NCBI GenBank assembly: GCA_022494885.1
Contig: JAGVSM010004964.1
Span: 1 to 64,000 of the forward strand
DNA length: 64,000 bases
Origin: Micrasema longulum
Taxonomy: Eukaryota > Arthropoda > Insecta > Trichoptera > Brachycentridae
Reading direction: 5' to 3'
Each line of letters begins with the position of its first letter. Within the stretch, counting starts at the first letter, position 1. The translations under genes were made by a program, and so were the position numbers. The notes under the pieces were generated by a model. The model was not told the DNA's origin, ran no database searches, and saw only the letters and a list, made by a program, of their open reading frames with translations. This document shows, piece by piece, positions 20,044-31,500 of this stretch.

Positions 20044-22133
20044 CTAGTTTTCATGATTCATCATAATATGTTTTTTCAAGTTTCCTTTGTAAAGACTTTT
20101 GTAATCACACCCTGAACACATGTGAAAAGGTTTTTCACCGGAGTGATTCAAGATATGTTTTTTCAAATTCCCCTTGTACGAACACGTGAAACTACAGTGC
20201 GGACACGAAAACGGTTTTTCACCAGTGTGCTTCAACATGTGTGTTTTTAGAGTTTCTACACGTGTGTAAGAAAAATTGCACTCTAAACATGAGTAAGGTT
20301 TCACATTATCATGAATTAACAAATGTTTCGTTAAATCACTTTTGATGGAACACGTATATTTACACTGAGAGCAAGAAAATGGCTTATCGCCAGTGTGATT
20401 AAACGAATGAAGTTTTAGCAAGTATTTTCTAGTACATGAATAATCGCACTCTGAACAGGAAAAAGGCTTTTCACCAGTGTGAGTGAATAAGTGATATTTT
20501 AAAGTTTCTTTTCGAATACACGTATAATCACATACTGTACATGACAATGGTTTATTACCCGTGTGATTTAACATGTGTTTTTTTAAATCTCCTTTGTATG
20601 AGCATGCGTACGTACACTCTAAACACGAAAACGGCTTTTCACCACTGTGAGTGTACGAATGGCGTTTTAAGTCATTTTTTTGAGAACATGTAAATTTACA
20701 CTCAGAACAAGAGTAGGGTTTCACAGGAGAATGAACTAAAGAATGTCTTTTCAAATGACTATTTCGCGGGGAACTGTAGCTACAGTCTGGACAAGAGTAT
20801 ATTTTTGGTACGGTTTTAGAAGGGATTTGGTTTTGCTTGGACAGTGTTTTGGAAGATATGTTTTTACTTTTTGTCGTATTCATAGATTTCTTTTTACTTT
20901 CCTTTAAATCTGAAATGAAAAATCAATTGTATAATACACTGTAACAGTAAGCTAAAACAATTATAAGTAAAATTAAGTATTTTTGACCAAAAGACAAAAG
21001 AATGGTCAAAATTTATATTGTATTATCGTCATTTCTCCAACAATTGTATGTTTCTAATTGATGCTCGGGGCATTGTATAGGGAAACAAAATATACTCTTA
21101 CTTAATAATGTACGTTTATCAGTCTTACATGTCAGATGACAGTTGAGGGAAATTGTGAAATGTTATTTATCAAAAATACTTTTTTTTTTAATATTCAGTT
21201 TTCCTTGATAAGAATCGAACATAATCATTGATTATGCTAAAAAATCATAATTTAATTTGAATTTTTTCATTACGAAATTTGTTTAAAGTTCGTAAAACCG
21301 ACAAGAGTCGAGCAAATAAAATTTATAAACATATTGAAAAACGTTTTAATTAGTTGAAAGCATAATATAATGCCAAAAATAGTTTTTATGAAATAAAATT
21401 CAATGTTTCATAATATTACTGTTTACGAGCGCTCTTGAGATTCTTTAGTAATTGATATATAACATTACGAAAATAGCGGTATTCGCCATAATTCTAATGT
21501 TTTTGTCATTTTCAAATACGATAAGTTAGGATGTAATAGTAAAATTATAAAAAAGAAAATAACTTTCAACAAAATTTCGAGTTTGTCAAAATTTTAGTAA
21601 AAAAAGACTGGATTTAACCTCCAAGGATTATATTATCTTCTCTAAAATGTTTGACTATATATTATGTTAAGTTGAAAATATTTATACTCACTGGAATCAC
21701 TTTTCGTGTTGGACGATTTCAAACATTCTTGTTTAATATTAGCATAAGAAATACTTATTTCTGTGTCGGGAGTCTTATCATCTGTTTCAGTGTCTTGTAG
21801 TTCAGCACTGGTCCCCGGTTCAGTAGAGCCAGGTCTTTTATCCCAGGTATAATCGTAAGGTTCAACCTTAATAACATGAACCTCGGGGTAAACATTATTT
21901 GTAGCGGAATATGAACTGCTATCATATTGTGGTACATTTATAATAAATTCACCAGATTCTGGTTTGATTTGGAGTGGATCAGCAGTGAAAACATTCGTTT
22001 TGTCAATGTCAGTCCCGGGCTCGACTTTGACGGTAAAACCTAGCTCATCATATCCTTTTCCAGCATGGAGAATATCTTCTTCTACATTTTCAGTCAACGG
22101 TTCAGTCTTTACGATCACAGAAGCAAATTCCAT
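20044..22133 (-). CDS. C2H2 zinc-finger gene 2 (9 fingers, two exons)
   Basis: Probable nuclear DNA-binding protein of about 435 residues. Coding exons: 21692-22133 and 20044-20909; donor A|GTGAGTAT, acceptor CATTTCAG, phase 1 exactly as in the two neighbours. The start is the first ATG of the exon 1 frame (MEFASV). Exon 1 is acidic and has five Psi-K-x-E sites (VKTE, VKVE, IKPE, IKVE, IKQE), often as KxEPG. It also has an EDILHAG motif and ends with the family box ANIKQECLKSS. Exon 2 carries nine C2H2 fingers (about residues 185-433) with HTGEKPFSC or HTGDKPFSC linkers. The last finger is irregular (HMCSGC, HIMMNH). No KRAB, ZAD or BTB domain is visible. Upstream, GGCGGCCATTTTG lies about 280 bp from the start. 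Targets unknown. Confidence 0.85.
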
Positions 22134-22407
22134 AATTATTTATTGTATTCATACACATTAAGACTTCTTTTAGACTCTAAGTTTACTTACTGCAAAATAA
22201 ATAAATAAACGTAGGCGTTTTTAAGTCTGACAAACGCACCTGCACCAAGAAATGTTCTCTACACAATAAGGTCGAAATTAAAACTACATAAAGAATATTG
22301 TTTTGTAAGCAGACATAGCGATATGATGTTGTTTTATATGAATTAAACATCCACCTTTACTTTAAAAACATAATTTTTCACACGAATACAAATGACACAT
22401 CACTAAA

Positions 22408-22420
22408 GGCGGCCATTTTG
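22408..22420 (-). promoter_or_regulatory. YY1/Pho-like CAAAATGGCCGCC motif upstream of gene 2
   Basis: On the gene strand the sequence is CAAAATGGCCGCC, matching the AAnATGGC core of YY1/Pleiohomeotic sites, which often lie at transcription starts. It is about 280 bp upstream of the ATG. A matching CAAAATGGCC is about 400 bp upstream of zinc-finger gene 3. Confidence 0.35.
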
Positions 22421-22666
22421 AAGTTTGCTTTCCCATAGATGAAATATAATCACAGATTTTAGAGAAAACCATTCAAAGACAATAAATTTACTAAAAATAG
22501 CAGAACCTACTTGGTTTCTTAAAATGCCAAATACTGAAAAATATTATTTTTATTTAGAAAAAAAAATGGGTTTGATGCTTAGAGTATATGTGTTTGATGA
22601 CTCTTTTATTACATAATATTAGAAAAAAATGCTTTTTTACTTAAAAAGTTACTTTTAAAGAACAAG

Positions 22667-22812
22667 CGGCCTCCGTGGTGTAAGACATTAGATTTGTGCA
22701 CGGAAGGTTCCAAGTTTGATCCTCGGTAAGAACAAAAAATAAATATTGAATGAATTTTCTCTATTTTCTCTAACCATTGTAATTATTTCTGTGTACAATG
22801 TGGTGTAAAAAA
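22667..22812 (+). repeat. tRNA-derived SINE family 1, diverged copy
   Basis: GGCCTCCGTGGTGTAAG (A box region) and GTTTGATCCTC (B box-like), with a body ending TGTGGTGTAAAAAA. It is more diverged than the copies at 23394, 25692 and 42960. Confidence 0.55.
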
Positions 22813-22889
22813 TCAAGAACATGACACTTTTAATTTGAATTGAGCATAATATCGTAGGCCTACTGCCAAAAGTTATATACCTGTTTCAT

Positions 22890-22990
22890 AATGATAAAAA
22901 AGTCAAAATGTTATATAACACCTTACTTATAGAATTTTAAACATAATGTTATATAACACCTTACTTATAGAACTTTAAACATATTATATT
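22890..22990. repeat. 36-bp tandem duplication inside a short inverted repeat
   Basis: ATGTTATATAACACCTTACT ... TTTAAACATA occurs twice head to tail with one base difference. The pair is framed by AAAAAAGTCAA and its inverse TTGACTTTTT. Confidence 0.6.
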
Positions 22991-23269
22991 GACTTTTTCA
23001 CTGGAAGAGCACGACAAATTAACTAAATTGTGACATCTTACAAAATTTTGACGATGTCACTTCGTAATTTCTGGAAAAAAGTCGACATTTTTATAAATAT
23101 ATATAATCGTATTTACATTTTTTGAGTAGTACATAAACTAAATACTGTTGAATTTGACAGAAATAAAAAAAGTTGTAAAATTTATTTTTTAATACTTAGA
23201 GCTGTGAATTACTGAAAATTCGTTATATGAAAAACGTCTTTTTTTTCTGTTTTGTTCATGTTAATATTA

Positions 23270-23365
23270 TATGGTCAAGAATGGTTAATGTTATACTGAG
23301 CGTAAAGTGACGACTTAAACCAGCTAATGACCAGTCATAAGCCCTCTAAATGCCCTTTTAATATA
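23270..23365 (-). repeat. Family A fragment
   Basis: Contains GGTTAATGTTATACTGAGCG, GACGACTTAAACCAGC and CATAAGCCCTCTAAATGCCC, the minus-orientation central landmarks of family A. Confidence 0.5.
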
Positions 23366-23393
23366 CTTTTTAACCCTCTACCGCATGAATTGA

Positions 23394-23566
23394 CGGCCTC
23401 CGTGGTGTAGTGGTCAAGACGCTTGACTCACGCCCGAAAGGTTCCGGGTTCGATTTCCGGTGAGAACACAAAAATTAAAATGTGATTTTTCTCAAGCCTG
23501 GGTGTTCTGTAATGTAATTCACCACTGTAATTGGGCTGCCTGGCCTGTTGTGGTGCAAAAAAAAAG
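23394..23566 (+). repeat. tRNA-derived SINE family 1, full copy
   Basis: The head has A box TGGTGTAGTGG and B box GGTTCGATTTCC within a tRNA-like frame. The body GATTTTTCTCAAGCCTGGGT ... CACCACTGTAATTGGGC ends GTTGTGGTGCAAAAAAAA. The same unit occurs inverted at 25692-25862 and 42960-43134 with few differences, so the family is fairly young. Confidence 0.75.
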
Positions 23567-24229
23567 AATTATTAAAGATATACAAATATATTTTTTCTGT
23601 ACACGTGTTTACTTCAGCATAACTAAATTTTATACAAAATAAAAATAGTTCAAAAACAAGATGAAAATAGAAAATTTCATAATATGAAACACATTCCGTG
23701 TTCCTAAGGATTCATTTTATTCATATATTTTTTTTTAGCTCTAACTATTTATTTTTCTCTGAAAAATGAAGCATTATTTTTATAGAACTCGTCAAGCCGG
23801 GCGCGTTGCACAAACTTTTTAATTATTATTGTTACATTGGAAGGAATGATGTTGAAGTAAATTAGTGTTTTTCGTACGTCCCTGTTTGACCATGATTATC
23901 CTAGTTTTGCAAATTGATCAGGGTCTGTTTAGAGTTTTGTCCCGGCCACGTGAAAAAAAAAATTCATTCCAGTGAGATGAACGATTGGTAACAATAATAC
24001 AATAAGCAAGTGAAATAATGTAATGTTGATTTGCGTCAAATTTAGGGTTCAGAATAAGTTACATAATTTTTTTTGTGTTTTTATCGTTTTAACGTATTTG
24101 CCTGGAATTATGTTATTGCTTTACATCTTGGTATTTAAAAAAAATAAAAAAATAAAGTAATTTAAAAACAAAAAATACTAAGATAATAGTATTGTACAAA
24201 ACCCCGATCAAAACAATCCTGACACATCC

Positions 24230-24915
24230 CCCCGAAACTTGGGTTATGACAAATAATATTGAGAGAACCATTGCAGCTTTCGAATGAAGAATCCTCAGAG
24301 TTGTCTACGGCTCCGTGAGAGAAACAACAATTGGCGTCGTCGCTACAATAGGGGGTATGTTATGAAATCTATGGAGCGTCCGATGTAATCTCCATTAAGG
24401 CGCAGCGCTTGTGGGCTGGCCATATAATAAGAATGGACGACGAAAACACCATGAAACGCCTTACTCTGTGCCACAAAGACGAAGACCAGGCCGGCCCAAA
24501 ATGCGATGGATGGACTGCATCAGTGCAGATATGACAACATTGGAAGTGAGAAACTGGAGAGGAAGGGCAGCAGACCTGCAAGAGTGGCAGAAACTCCCAG
24601 ATTCAGCCAAGGCCCACCCACGGCTGTCGGGCTTATGATGATGATGATTTAAATAACTAGTAAATTTAAACGGACTGAATAAATTATTATAAATCTTGCT
24701 TTTAAAATATATCACACTGTTTATCTACATATTTTAGTAATAAAACAACTTTCGGGGTTGAAATAAACATAGTAAAAATCGAGAAGATTCGTAGTTATTA
24801 CGAAAAGCCTACGTATTATTATGTTATGTGATATAATTAACACGGGCACAGCCTAAAGAGCTAAATATGTTAGTTAATATATACAAATGTCATTTGAAAT
24901 AAATAAATAAATAAT
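24230..24915 (+). pseudogene. RTE-like LINE C-terminus and tail
   Basis: Frame-shifted translation gives RLWAGHIIRMDDENTMKRL then GRPKMRWMD and a further DM..L..RNW..RA.D...W segment. This is the 'W.GH..RM..... GRP..RW.D' ending of RTE-group ORFs. The 3' tail has AACACGGGCACAGCCTAAAG and an (AAAT)n end at 24898-24914; the same tail is inverted at 41255-41345. Confidence 0.65.
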
Positions 24916-25376
24916 ATATTATGTACCATTAGAAGGAAGGAGATTAAATAAATAAAACAGTTTTCATTATGGATAGTAGAATGACATTGTATTATTGTAT
25001 AAAATTCTACACACTTTTAATGATTAAATAATGAATCAATTCAATTTTAGAAGCCATAACTAGAAGTGTAGGTAGATATCTTATGGAGATTATTGAATTG
25101 TGTATTTATTATGATTAAGTATAACCGAAGTGTAGAATTATTAAATTATTCCTAGAGTTTTTTAAAAAATAAATTTCCTTTAACATATTTTATTGTGAGT
25201 AGATACATGAATCTTTATATAAACGACTATTTTATATTTCTATGTTTAGGCTTATAAAGAGTAGGTATAGTTCTGTGCGAGTAATTTCCTTACTAGAATT
25301 CTGGACGAGTATTTTCGACTCGATGGAAGCTCTCAGGTAAAAATATCAACAAAAAAAATTGGGCGGAGAGCAGTTT

Positions 25377-25635
25377 GCCTTGTTGTGTAGTGGTTGGCAC
25401 GTTCACCTACCATTGGTGAGGTTCTGGGTTCGACTCCTGATAGGTTGGATGTAAATCATTGATTTTAAAGGATGTTCAAACTGCAATATTTCATTGATCC
25501 TGGATTGGCACCTGAAGTGTGAGACTGATCACTTTACCTTCATGTAACAGATGATCAAAATAAACTGCATTTGGTTAACAAATGTAGTGGCCTATGAACC
25601 ATTGGGTGCGGAACTCTCGTTAAAAATGAGCCATT
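25377..25635 (+). repeat. tRNA-derived SINE family 2
   Basis: GCCTTGTTGTGTAGTGGTTG (A box) and GGGTTCGACTCC (B box), then GGCACCTGAAGTGTGAGACTG and a GGGTGCGGAACTC end. It is followed by a G10 homopolymer at about 25642-25651. Confidence 0.65.
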
Positions 25636-25691
25636 GCATGGTGGGGGGGGGGGTATCTAAATGGTTTTTTTTTTAAAAAAATTTTTAAATT

Positions 25692-25862
25692 TTATTTTTG
25701 CACCACAACAGGCCAGGAGGCCCAATTACAGTGGTGAATTACATCACAGAACACCTAGGCTTGAGAAAAATCACATTTAATTTTTGTGTTCTCACCGGGA
25801 ATCGAACCCGGAACCTTCCGTCTGTGAGTCAAGCGTCTTGACCACTACACCACGGAGGCCGC
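25692..25862 (-). repeat. SINE family 1 in the 3' flank of zinc-finger gene 3
   Basis: Reverse complement of the 23394-23566 unit: GGCCTCCGTGGTGTAGTGG, GGTTCGATTCCCGG, then the CAAGCCTAGGTGTTCTGTG body. It begins 65 bases past the stop codon of the zinc-finger gene and in the same orientation, so it probably lies in that gene's 3' UTR. Confidence 0.75.
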
Positions 25863-25927
25863 CATTTTCTTATTAGAATGAATATTAGAGAATCTTACTT
25901 CTCATATGTTTCCACTTTGAGTAGTGG

Positions 25928-28069
25928 CTAATTACCAGTATGAGTTAGAAAATGCTTTTTTAAATTTATTTTTTGTGAACAAGAGAAATTACACTTAGTG
26001 CATGAAAACGGTTTCTCTTTAGAATGAGTTCGGAAGTGTCTTTTTAAATCTACTTTTTTATAGCATGCGTATTTACACTCCGTGCAAGAAAACGGTTTCT
26101 CACCCGAATGAATAAACATATGGGTCTTTATAGAACCTTTATGTGCGCTTGTGTAAGAACATTCGGGGCATGCAAACGGTTTCTTATCGGCGTGAGAAAA
26201 GAGGTGTCGTTTTAAGTTTTCTTTCTGTGAACATTTGAACGTACACTGTGAACATTTGAATGGTTTCTCACCAGTATGACAATATAAATGTATTTTTAAA
26301 CTCCACCGTGTAGAACACGTATATGGACACTCTGAACATGAAAATGGTCTTTCACCAGTATGAGTTGAAATGTGTTTCTCTAGATCGCTTTTTCTAGAAA
26401 ATGAACGGCTACACTCTGAACAAGAGAAAGGTTTTTCACCACTATGGATTGAAGAATGTCTTTTCAAATCGCCTCTCAATGAAGACGTATAATTACATTT
26501 TGAACATGAAAATGGTTTGTTGCCCGAATGCGTAAACATGTGCGTTTTTAAACTGCTTCTTTGTGAACACGTGTATTCACATTCTGTACATGAGAACCGC
26601 TTTTCACCAGTATGAGTAAACATATGTGATTTTAAAGATGCATTTGTAGAACAAGTGTACATGCATTGTGAACAAGAAATGAGTTTCTCCCCGGTATGAA
26701 TGAACATGTGTTTCTTTAACGATCCTTGAAGAGTACACGAGTAATCACACATAGTGCATGAGAACGGTTTCTCACCCGTGTGTTTAAACAGGTGATATTT
26801 TAAAGATCCTCTATGTGCACATGTATATTCGCACTCTTTACACGAGTATTCTTTTTTCGGAGAGTTAGAAATGACCTTTGTGTTGACTTCTGAGCATTTT
26901 TTTTCTGCGTCCTTTTTCGCGTCTGAAATTAAACGTTATAATGTATAAACTGAGTATAAAATAAGCATAGTAATAAACTTGGTGTGAAAAAAGCAATAAT
27001 TTTAAATACACTATTTAGGTGCATTGGAAAATACTTGGACACCATAAGTTTAAGAACTGTTTTTAACATGTTTATTTACTAAACAATTAAAATGATTCAA
27101 CATGGAAAATCATAAATTTAGTGCATGAATATTTCTTTTATGTTTATTTACTGACCAACTTGTTTTAGAAAATTAAACAGAAGATAAGAATAACATAATG
27201 CTTATTATATCAAAACAACAAAATTTAAAAACTATATTAGAAAACAAACCTTTAAATATTAGTTTGAAAAAAATTAGACACAAAGGTAAAGTCAACGTTA
27301 AATTAATAACAAAATTTTACATACTAAATAATATTTAACAATACCGTGATATATGTGTGAAGAATTATTGATTCTAAAAAATCTGAGAATTTCGTGAAAA
27401 AATAGCAAAATCAATATGAACATAATCAAAATATCAGAGAAAAGGTAAATATCAGGCTCTCATTCAGTAAAAAAAGGCGATGTCACAGAATTAAATTTTA
27501 TATAAGAAGTCTTAAAAATAAAACTACTCACTGGATATATGTTTAGATTTTAAACAGTTCTGTTTAATATCAGGATGAGCGATACTTATTTCAGTACAGG
27601 CAACCTTTTCGCTGCGTTCACTGTTTTGTTCAGAACTGGTTCCTGGTTCAACTTTTGGTTCCTCGCTTATTTTTTCATCCCAGGTATATAAATCTTTCTT
27701 AATGAAAGGTATTTCTGGGTAGTCAATCTCATTCTTTACAACGGGATCTCCACTAGTCAGAATATCATTAGAAACATTGCTAAACTCTGATTTGATAAAA
27801 GGATAAATATTGTCTACTTCAGCAACTGTTTCGAGTTCAGTTTTAACAGTAGCGACACTTGACTTCTCCTCTTTATTAGGACATGGTGACTCTTGCCCGG
27901 AATGAAAAATATCTCCTATATCGCAAGTCCCCGGTTCAGCCTTCACAGCAACAACACCTAGTTTCTCATTTGTATATTTACACTGCGCTTCTTCCCCAGA
28001 GTGTAGAATATCTCCTTCTATATTGCTAGTTCCAGGCTCTTCCTTGACCCTTACAAAATAACCTTCCAT
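25928..28069 (-). CDS. C2H2 zinc-finger gene 3 (11 fingers, two exons)
   Basis: Probable nuclear DNA-binding protein of about 510 residues. Coding exons: 27532-28069 and 25928-26922; donor A|GTGAGTAG, acceptor TTTCAG, phase 1. Exon 2 extends upstream of the first internal ATG, adding a short linker and one more finger (YSCKECEYTC). Exon 1 has five clear Psi-K-x-E sites (VKEE, VKAE, VKTE, IKSE, VKNE) plus PKVE. It contains an internally duplicated module KxEPGTxxxxxDILHSGEE / KxEPGTCDIGDIFHSGQE and ends in HPDIKQNCLKS. In that terminal box the SUMO glutamate has become N. Eleven fingers occupy about residues 205-508, with near-perfect HTGEKPFSC linkers. No KRAB, ZAD or BTB domain. A SINE lies in the 3' flank. 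Targets unknown. Confidence 0.85.
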
Positions 28070-28468
28070 TTGGTCTTCAAGATATCTGTTGATTAAATAT
28101 ACATTTTAGAGTAATTTACTTGTTCTGCATAAGCATTGCATTAAGGAAACGCGCACACGTAGATTAAGACATACATAGTATATCGAATATGACTTATTTT
28201 AATTAACTTAACATAACTCGAAGTATCAAGTGTCCATATTACTAAAATAGTTACAAATTGTTCACGACCTATAAATATAGATACCTGGATGAATGGACGT
28301 GTACCTACTTTATAGAAAAAGACATAATTTGATAGCATACAAATCTCTTTACTTACATATTCATCAATTCGAGGAAAAAAATCAGTTCTGAATAAAGTTG
28401 ACAGCAAAATCGTCTTCATTTGCATTTTATTTTATAACCATCATGCTATAAACGTCAACATACCGGGT

Positions 28469-28478
28469 GGCCATTTTG
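28469..28478 (-). promoter_or_regulatory. YY1/Pho-like CAAAATGGCC motif upstream of gene 3
   Basis: GGGTGGCCATTTTGTG reads CACAAAATGGCCACCC on the gene strand, about 400 bp upstream of the ATG. It matches the core of the element upstream of gene 2. Confidence 0.35.
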
Positions 28479-28479
28479 T

Positions 28480-29890
28480 GAAAAGAAAATGGACAATAAT
28501 CATTTTCTACATTGGCAATGGTTCATAGAGCACAAAAGCGTTCTGAAAGCTGTTACGAATAATACAACATTTATATTACCTACACTGCATTGTCTTTTGA
28601 TTCCCATTTTCTAGTGCGAATATTCACGACTAATTGAATATGACCCTAAAATTTATTAGGACGAATCCCAAAAACTTTAAAAAAAAACATGAAATGCGTA
28701 TAGATGAAATTATTATCGCGATACAAGTATTTCAGTTGGTATTTAATACGACGCATAACACTGCTATGGTTGAGGTATGAAAATGAATTTCTAGTCAATT
28801 TGATAATGAATTAATGAAAAACTTTAATATAAACGAATTATTTTTTTTACAACATAAAATTTTAACACGTTTACATTTTTAAAGTTAACCATATTTTTAA
28901 CATGTCTTTTCCAAAAAATAAACAGACTTAAATAATTATTCAGATAATAAATTAGGTAATGATAGTACAGAATTTATGAATATTATAAATAATTTTAATG
29001 AAGAAATGGCTACAAAAAGCAAATGACTGAGAAAAATGAAAAAAGATGCAAATGCAAATATCCAGCAGTAGAAAGATGAAATAAAAATACATAACACGTT
29101 ATTTCAGAAAGAAAATATTAATTTTCCAAGCATAAAGACTTATTAAACTTCAAAGCAAACCTCCAATTACATTTTTTTATTTCAATAAGAACATTACCTG
29201 TTTATTGAAAACAAATTGATTAGAAAAATGAAAATTTTATTTAGATATGATTATGGCCATTATTTTAGTACGGCTTGTTAAAATTTTTGCTTCACTTCAG
29301 AAAAAATAAAATTTGATCGATACAGAAAAGATTTAAGCCTAATGGCACGAAAATTACAACTCGTACATCGGGTTATTATGATAATAATTTTGTCAGTGAT
29401 TTTTTTCAAACTAAAAGCCGACTGTTCAGTTTTAGTGAAAATATACTAAATGAGAATTCGTTAAGTACAATATAAAAAAAAAAATGCCAACATATTTTAT
29501 GATTATAACTTTTATTAACTTGTTCAATAACACTTGGAAAATCAACTTTGGAAACACAATTTGCGTATTTTTCTCGAAATATTCTAAATATAAATTATAA
29601 TGAAGTATGATATGTTTTTTTTATCGTTTATGGACGGGCACATTTGACATATTATATTTATGTAAAGGTTCTTCGGTGGTTCCACAGCGAAACTTGTGAT
29701 TCTTTTGGGCAATGTCAAGGTTAATGTACTCATATCATTTTAACTTGTAAATTATTCTGATTCCCATAATTTAAAAAAATAAATCGCCCGTTTGTTCGTT
29801 CATCATTATTATTAGCCAAATGTATAATGTGTGCATTTTTGCCCTTTACATATATATTAAGCATTGCAAAGAAAATTGTCAATGGCTATC
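28480..29890. other. No gene seen
   Basis: AT-rich DNA with many stops in all frames and no repeat shared with the rest of the window that I could see. Confidence 0.4.
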
Positions 29891-29894
29891 TTTT

Positions 29895-30215
29895 TTAATT
29901 CCTGCTCGCGTTGTATACAGTTTTTATATTTTTTGGTCGTGATGACGCTTTTTGCCGCATTGTCCCATCCTTTCTTTGAAAAACTGACGTAGTTGGATTA
30001 GTAGGGGTCAAAAGATTGAAATCTTCTGACGAATCCGAGTCCATATTCGTACCACTTGCAACTTGTTTAGTTCCAGTATTGTAGCTATGTTTGGATAAAT
30101 GAACTTCAAGCTTGATATCCGAAGTTACATTTTATTCTCATTTGTCTAAGTTTGTCTCTTCGAAAACCACCAAATTTTTCTTCAGATGTATATATATCAG
30201 TGTCATTTTGTCAAA
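29895..30215 (-). pseudogene. Coding-like remnant, unrecognised
   Basis: The minus strand reads EEKFGGFRRDKLRQMRIK, then after an apparent frameshift TSDIKLEVHLSKHSYNTG, MDSDSSEDFNLLTP and QRKDGTMRQKASSRP to a stop at 29895-29897. The composition (charged, SDSSEDF cluster) looks like real coding sequence rather than chance. I do not recognise a domain. It may be the end of a decayed gene or transposase. Confidence 0.3.
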
Positions 30216-30509
30216 AAAACAAAAAATTTACAAGACAATTAATTGCAAACATTAAATACACGAATTAGAGTGTGTCGGAAAAAAACTACGCCAACAATGA
30301 CGCTGGGTCATATTTGCACCTCGTTGTGCAGGTGGCGTCAATTTAAGTAGACCTTATACCTTATATAGAAATTAATGTAAAGGGGGGCTTTATCTCCAGC
30401 TACACAAATGTTCAACTTTGCAGTCAGCGTAAAAAAATAAATTATTGTTTCAAATTATCTTGGGTCAATACAGCCCAGTGTAAGAATAAAAAGCACAAAC
30501 AAGACGTTT

Positions 30510-31500
30510 ATTTTTATATTTTTTTACATATTTATTACAGCAATATACAAGTAATTATCTATACAACAAATTAATTCAGTAGTAAAAGCAAACATACATA
30601 TTTTTTATTTTTGCTGTTGGTTCATCTAAACTGCCTAACTAGGGATTGCTTCCCCGTTCTAAGGCAGTAAATTATGTATTTTATAATGATATTTAAAAGT
30701 ATTTACAGTTTTATCATAATTTGTGCTTTTTCAGTCTTGAAGGTAAACAATGAATATCGAGAGAAAACATAAAAAATACCAAAATCTCTATATCCTAAGC
30801 CCTAAGTCATTACTAGTAAAACAAGCAACCAGCTTACGTCCTTCTACACCGGACAACAAATTCTCTGACTCCCTCCAACCAATATGGATTAAGAATGCAG
30901 TCAACACCTTCCTCAGCCTGGCAATCCCACCACATTTCCACAAAACTGGGATAAGGTTATATACCCTCGGGCCTATATAATATTGCTGCCTTTGAGCCAA
31001 AAAAGTATTGACTCCTTTCCGTAGAATCAAATCCTTATTGGAGTGTCTAGTATTATGAACATGACAAACCTTGCGTATTTTTCCCTGTTGAGATGTGTGA
31101 CCGCTACTGACCTCAATATATACTGTTGACGAATATCCAGCACTTGAAATTCTTTGAAGAGCGAATCACTCGGGTATCGGTATGTTTTTTTAAAATATAA
31201 CTCTTAACACTGATTTTTGAGCTAAAGTTGCTGAAGCCATAGTCGTTTTAGTGCAGTTTCCCCAGCCAATCAGACCATGCGTCAGTATTGAATTTAACAA
31301 TCCATAATACAATTGTTTTAGTTTTTTAATCCTTAGTATATTTCTTAAAGGTATGAAAAAATGAATCAAACGTTTTATTTTATTAGAAATTTCTTCAGTT
31401 TGTAGGTTGCATCTCATAAATTTATTTATTTTTAAACCCAAATATTTTACACAAGTGACATTTTCCAATATTGTACATTTACAATTTACATTATTCATTA
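30510..31500 (-). pseudogene. Jockey-like LINE, RT thumb to C-terminus, with 3' UTR
   Basis: 5' part (31190-31498): ENVTCVKYLGLKINKFM ... LKQLYYGLLNSILTHGLIGW, an RT palm/thumb pattern. After a frameshift: HNTRHSNKDLILRKGVNT, LAQRQQYYIGPRVYNLIP and RLRKVLTAFLIHIG (to 30788). The 3' UTR contains the hairpin at 30630-30668 and ends near 30510. A related C-terminus is at 39960-40280 (+). Confidence 0.7.
30630..30668 (-). other. 3' UTR hairpin of the LINE, mate of 422-464
   Basis: ACTGCCT pairs with AGGCAGT around a CCGTTCTAA/CTAACTAGGG core. Compared with the copy at 422-464 one pair changes C-G to T-A on both sides. Confidence 0.4.

Noticed and set aside
23394..23470. Functional tRNA gene
   Set aside because: A and B boxes are present, but the unit continues into a conserved non-tRNA body shared with three other copies, so it is a SINE.
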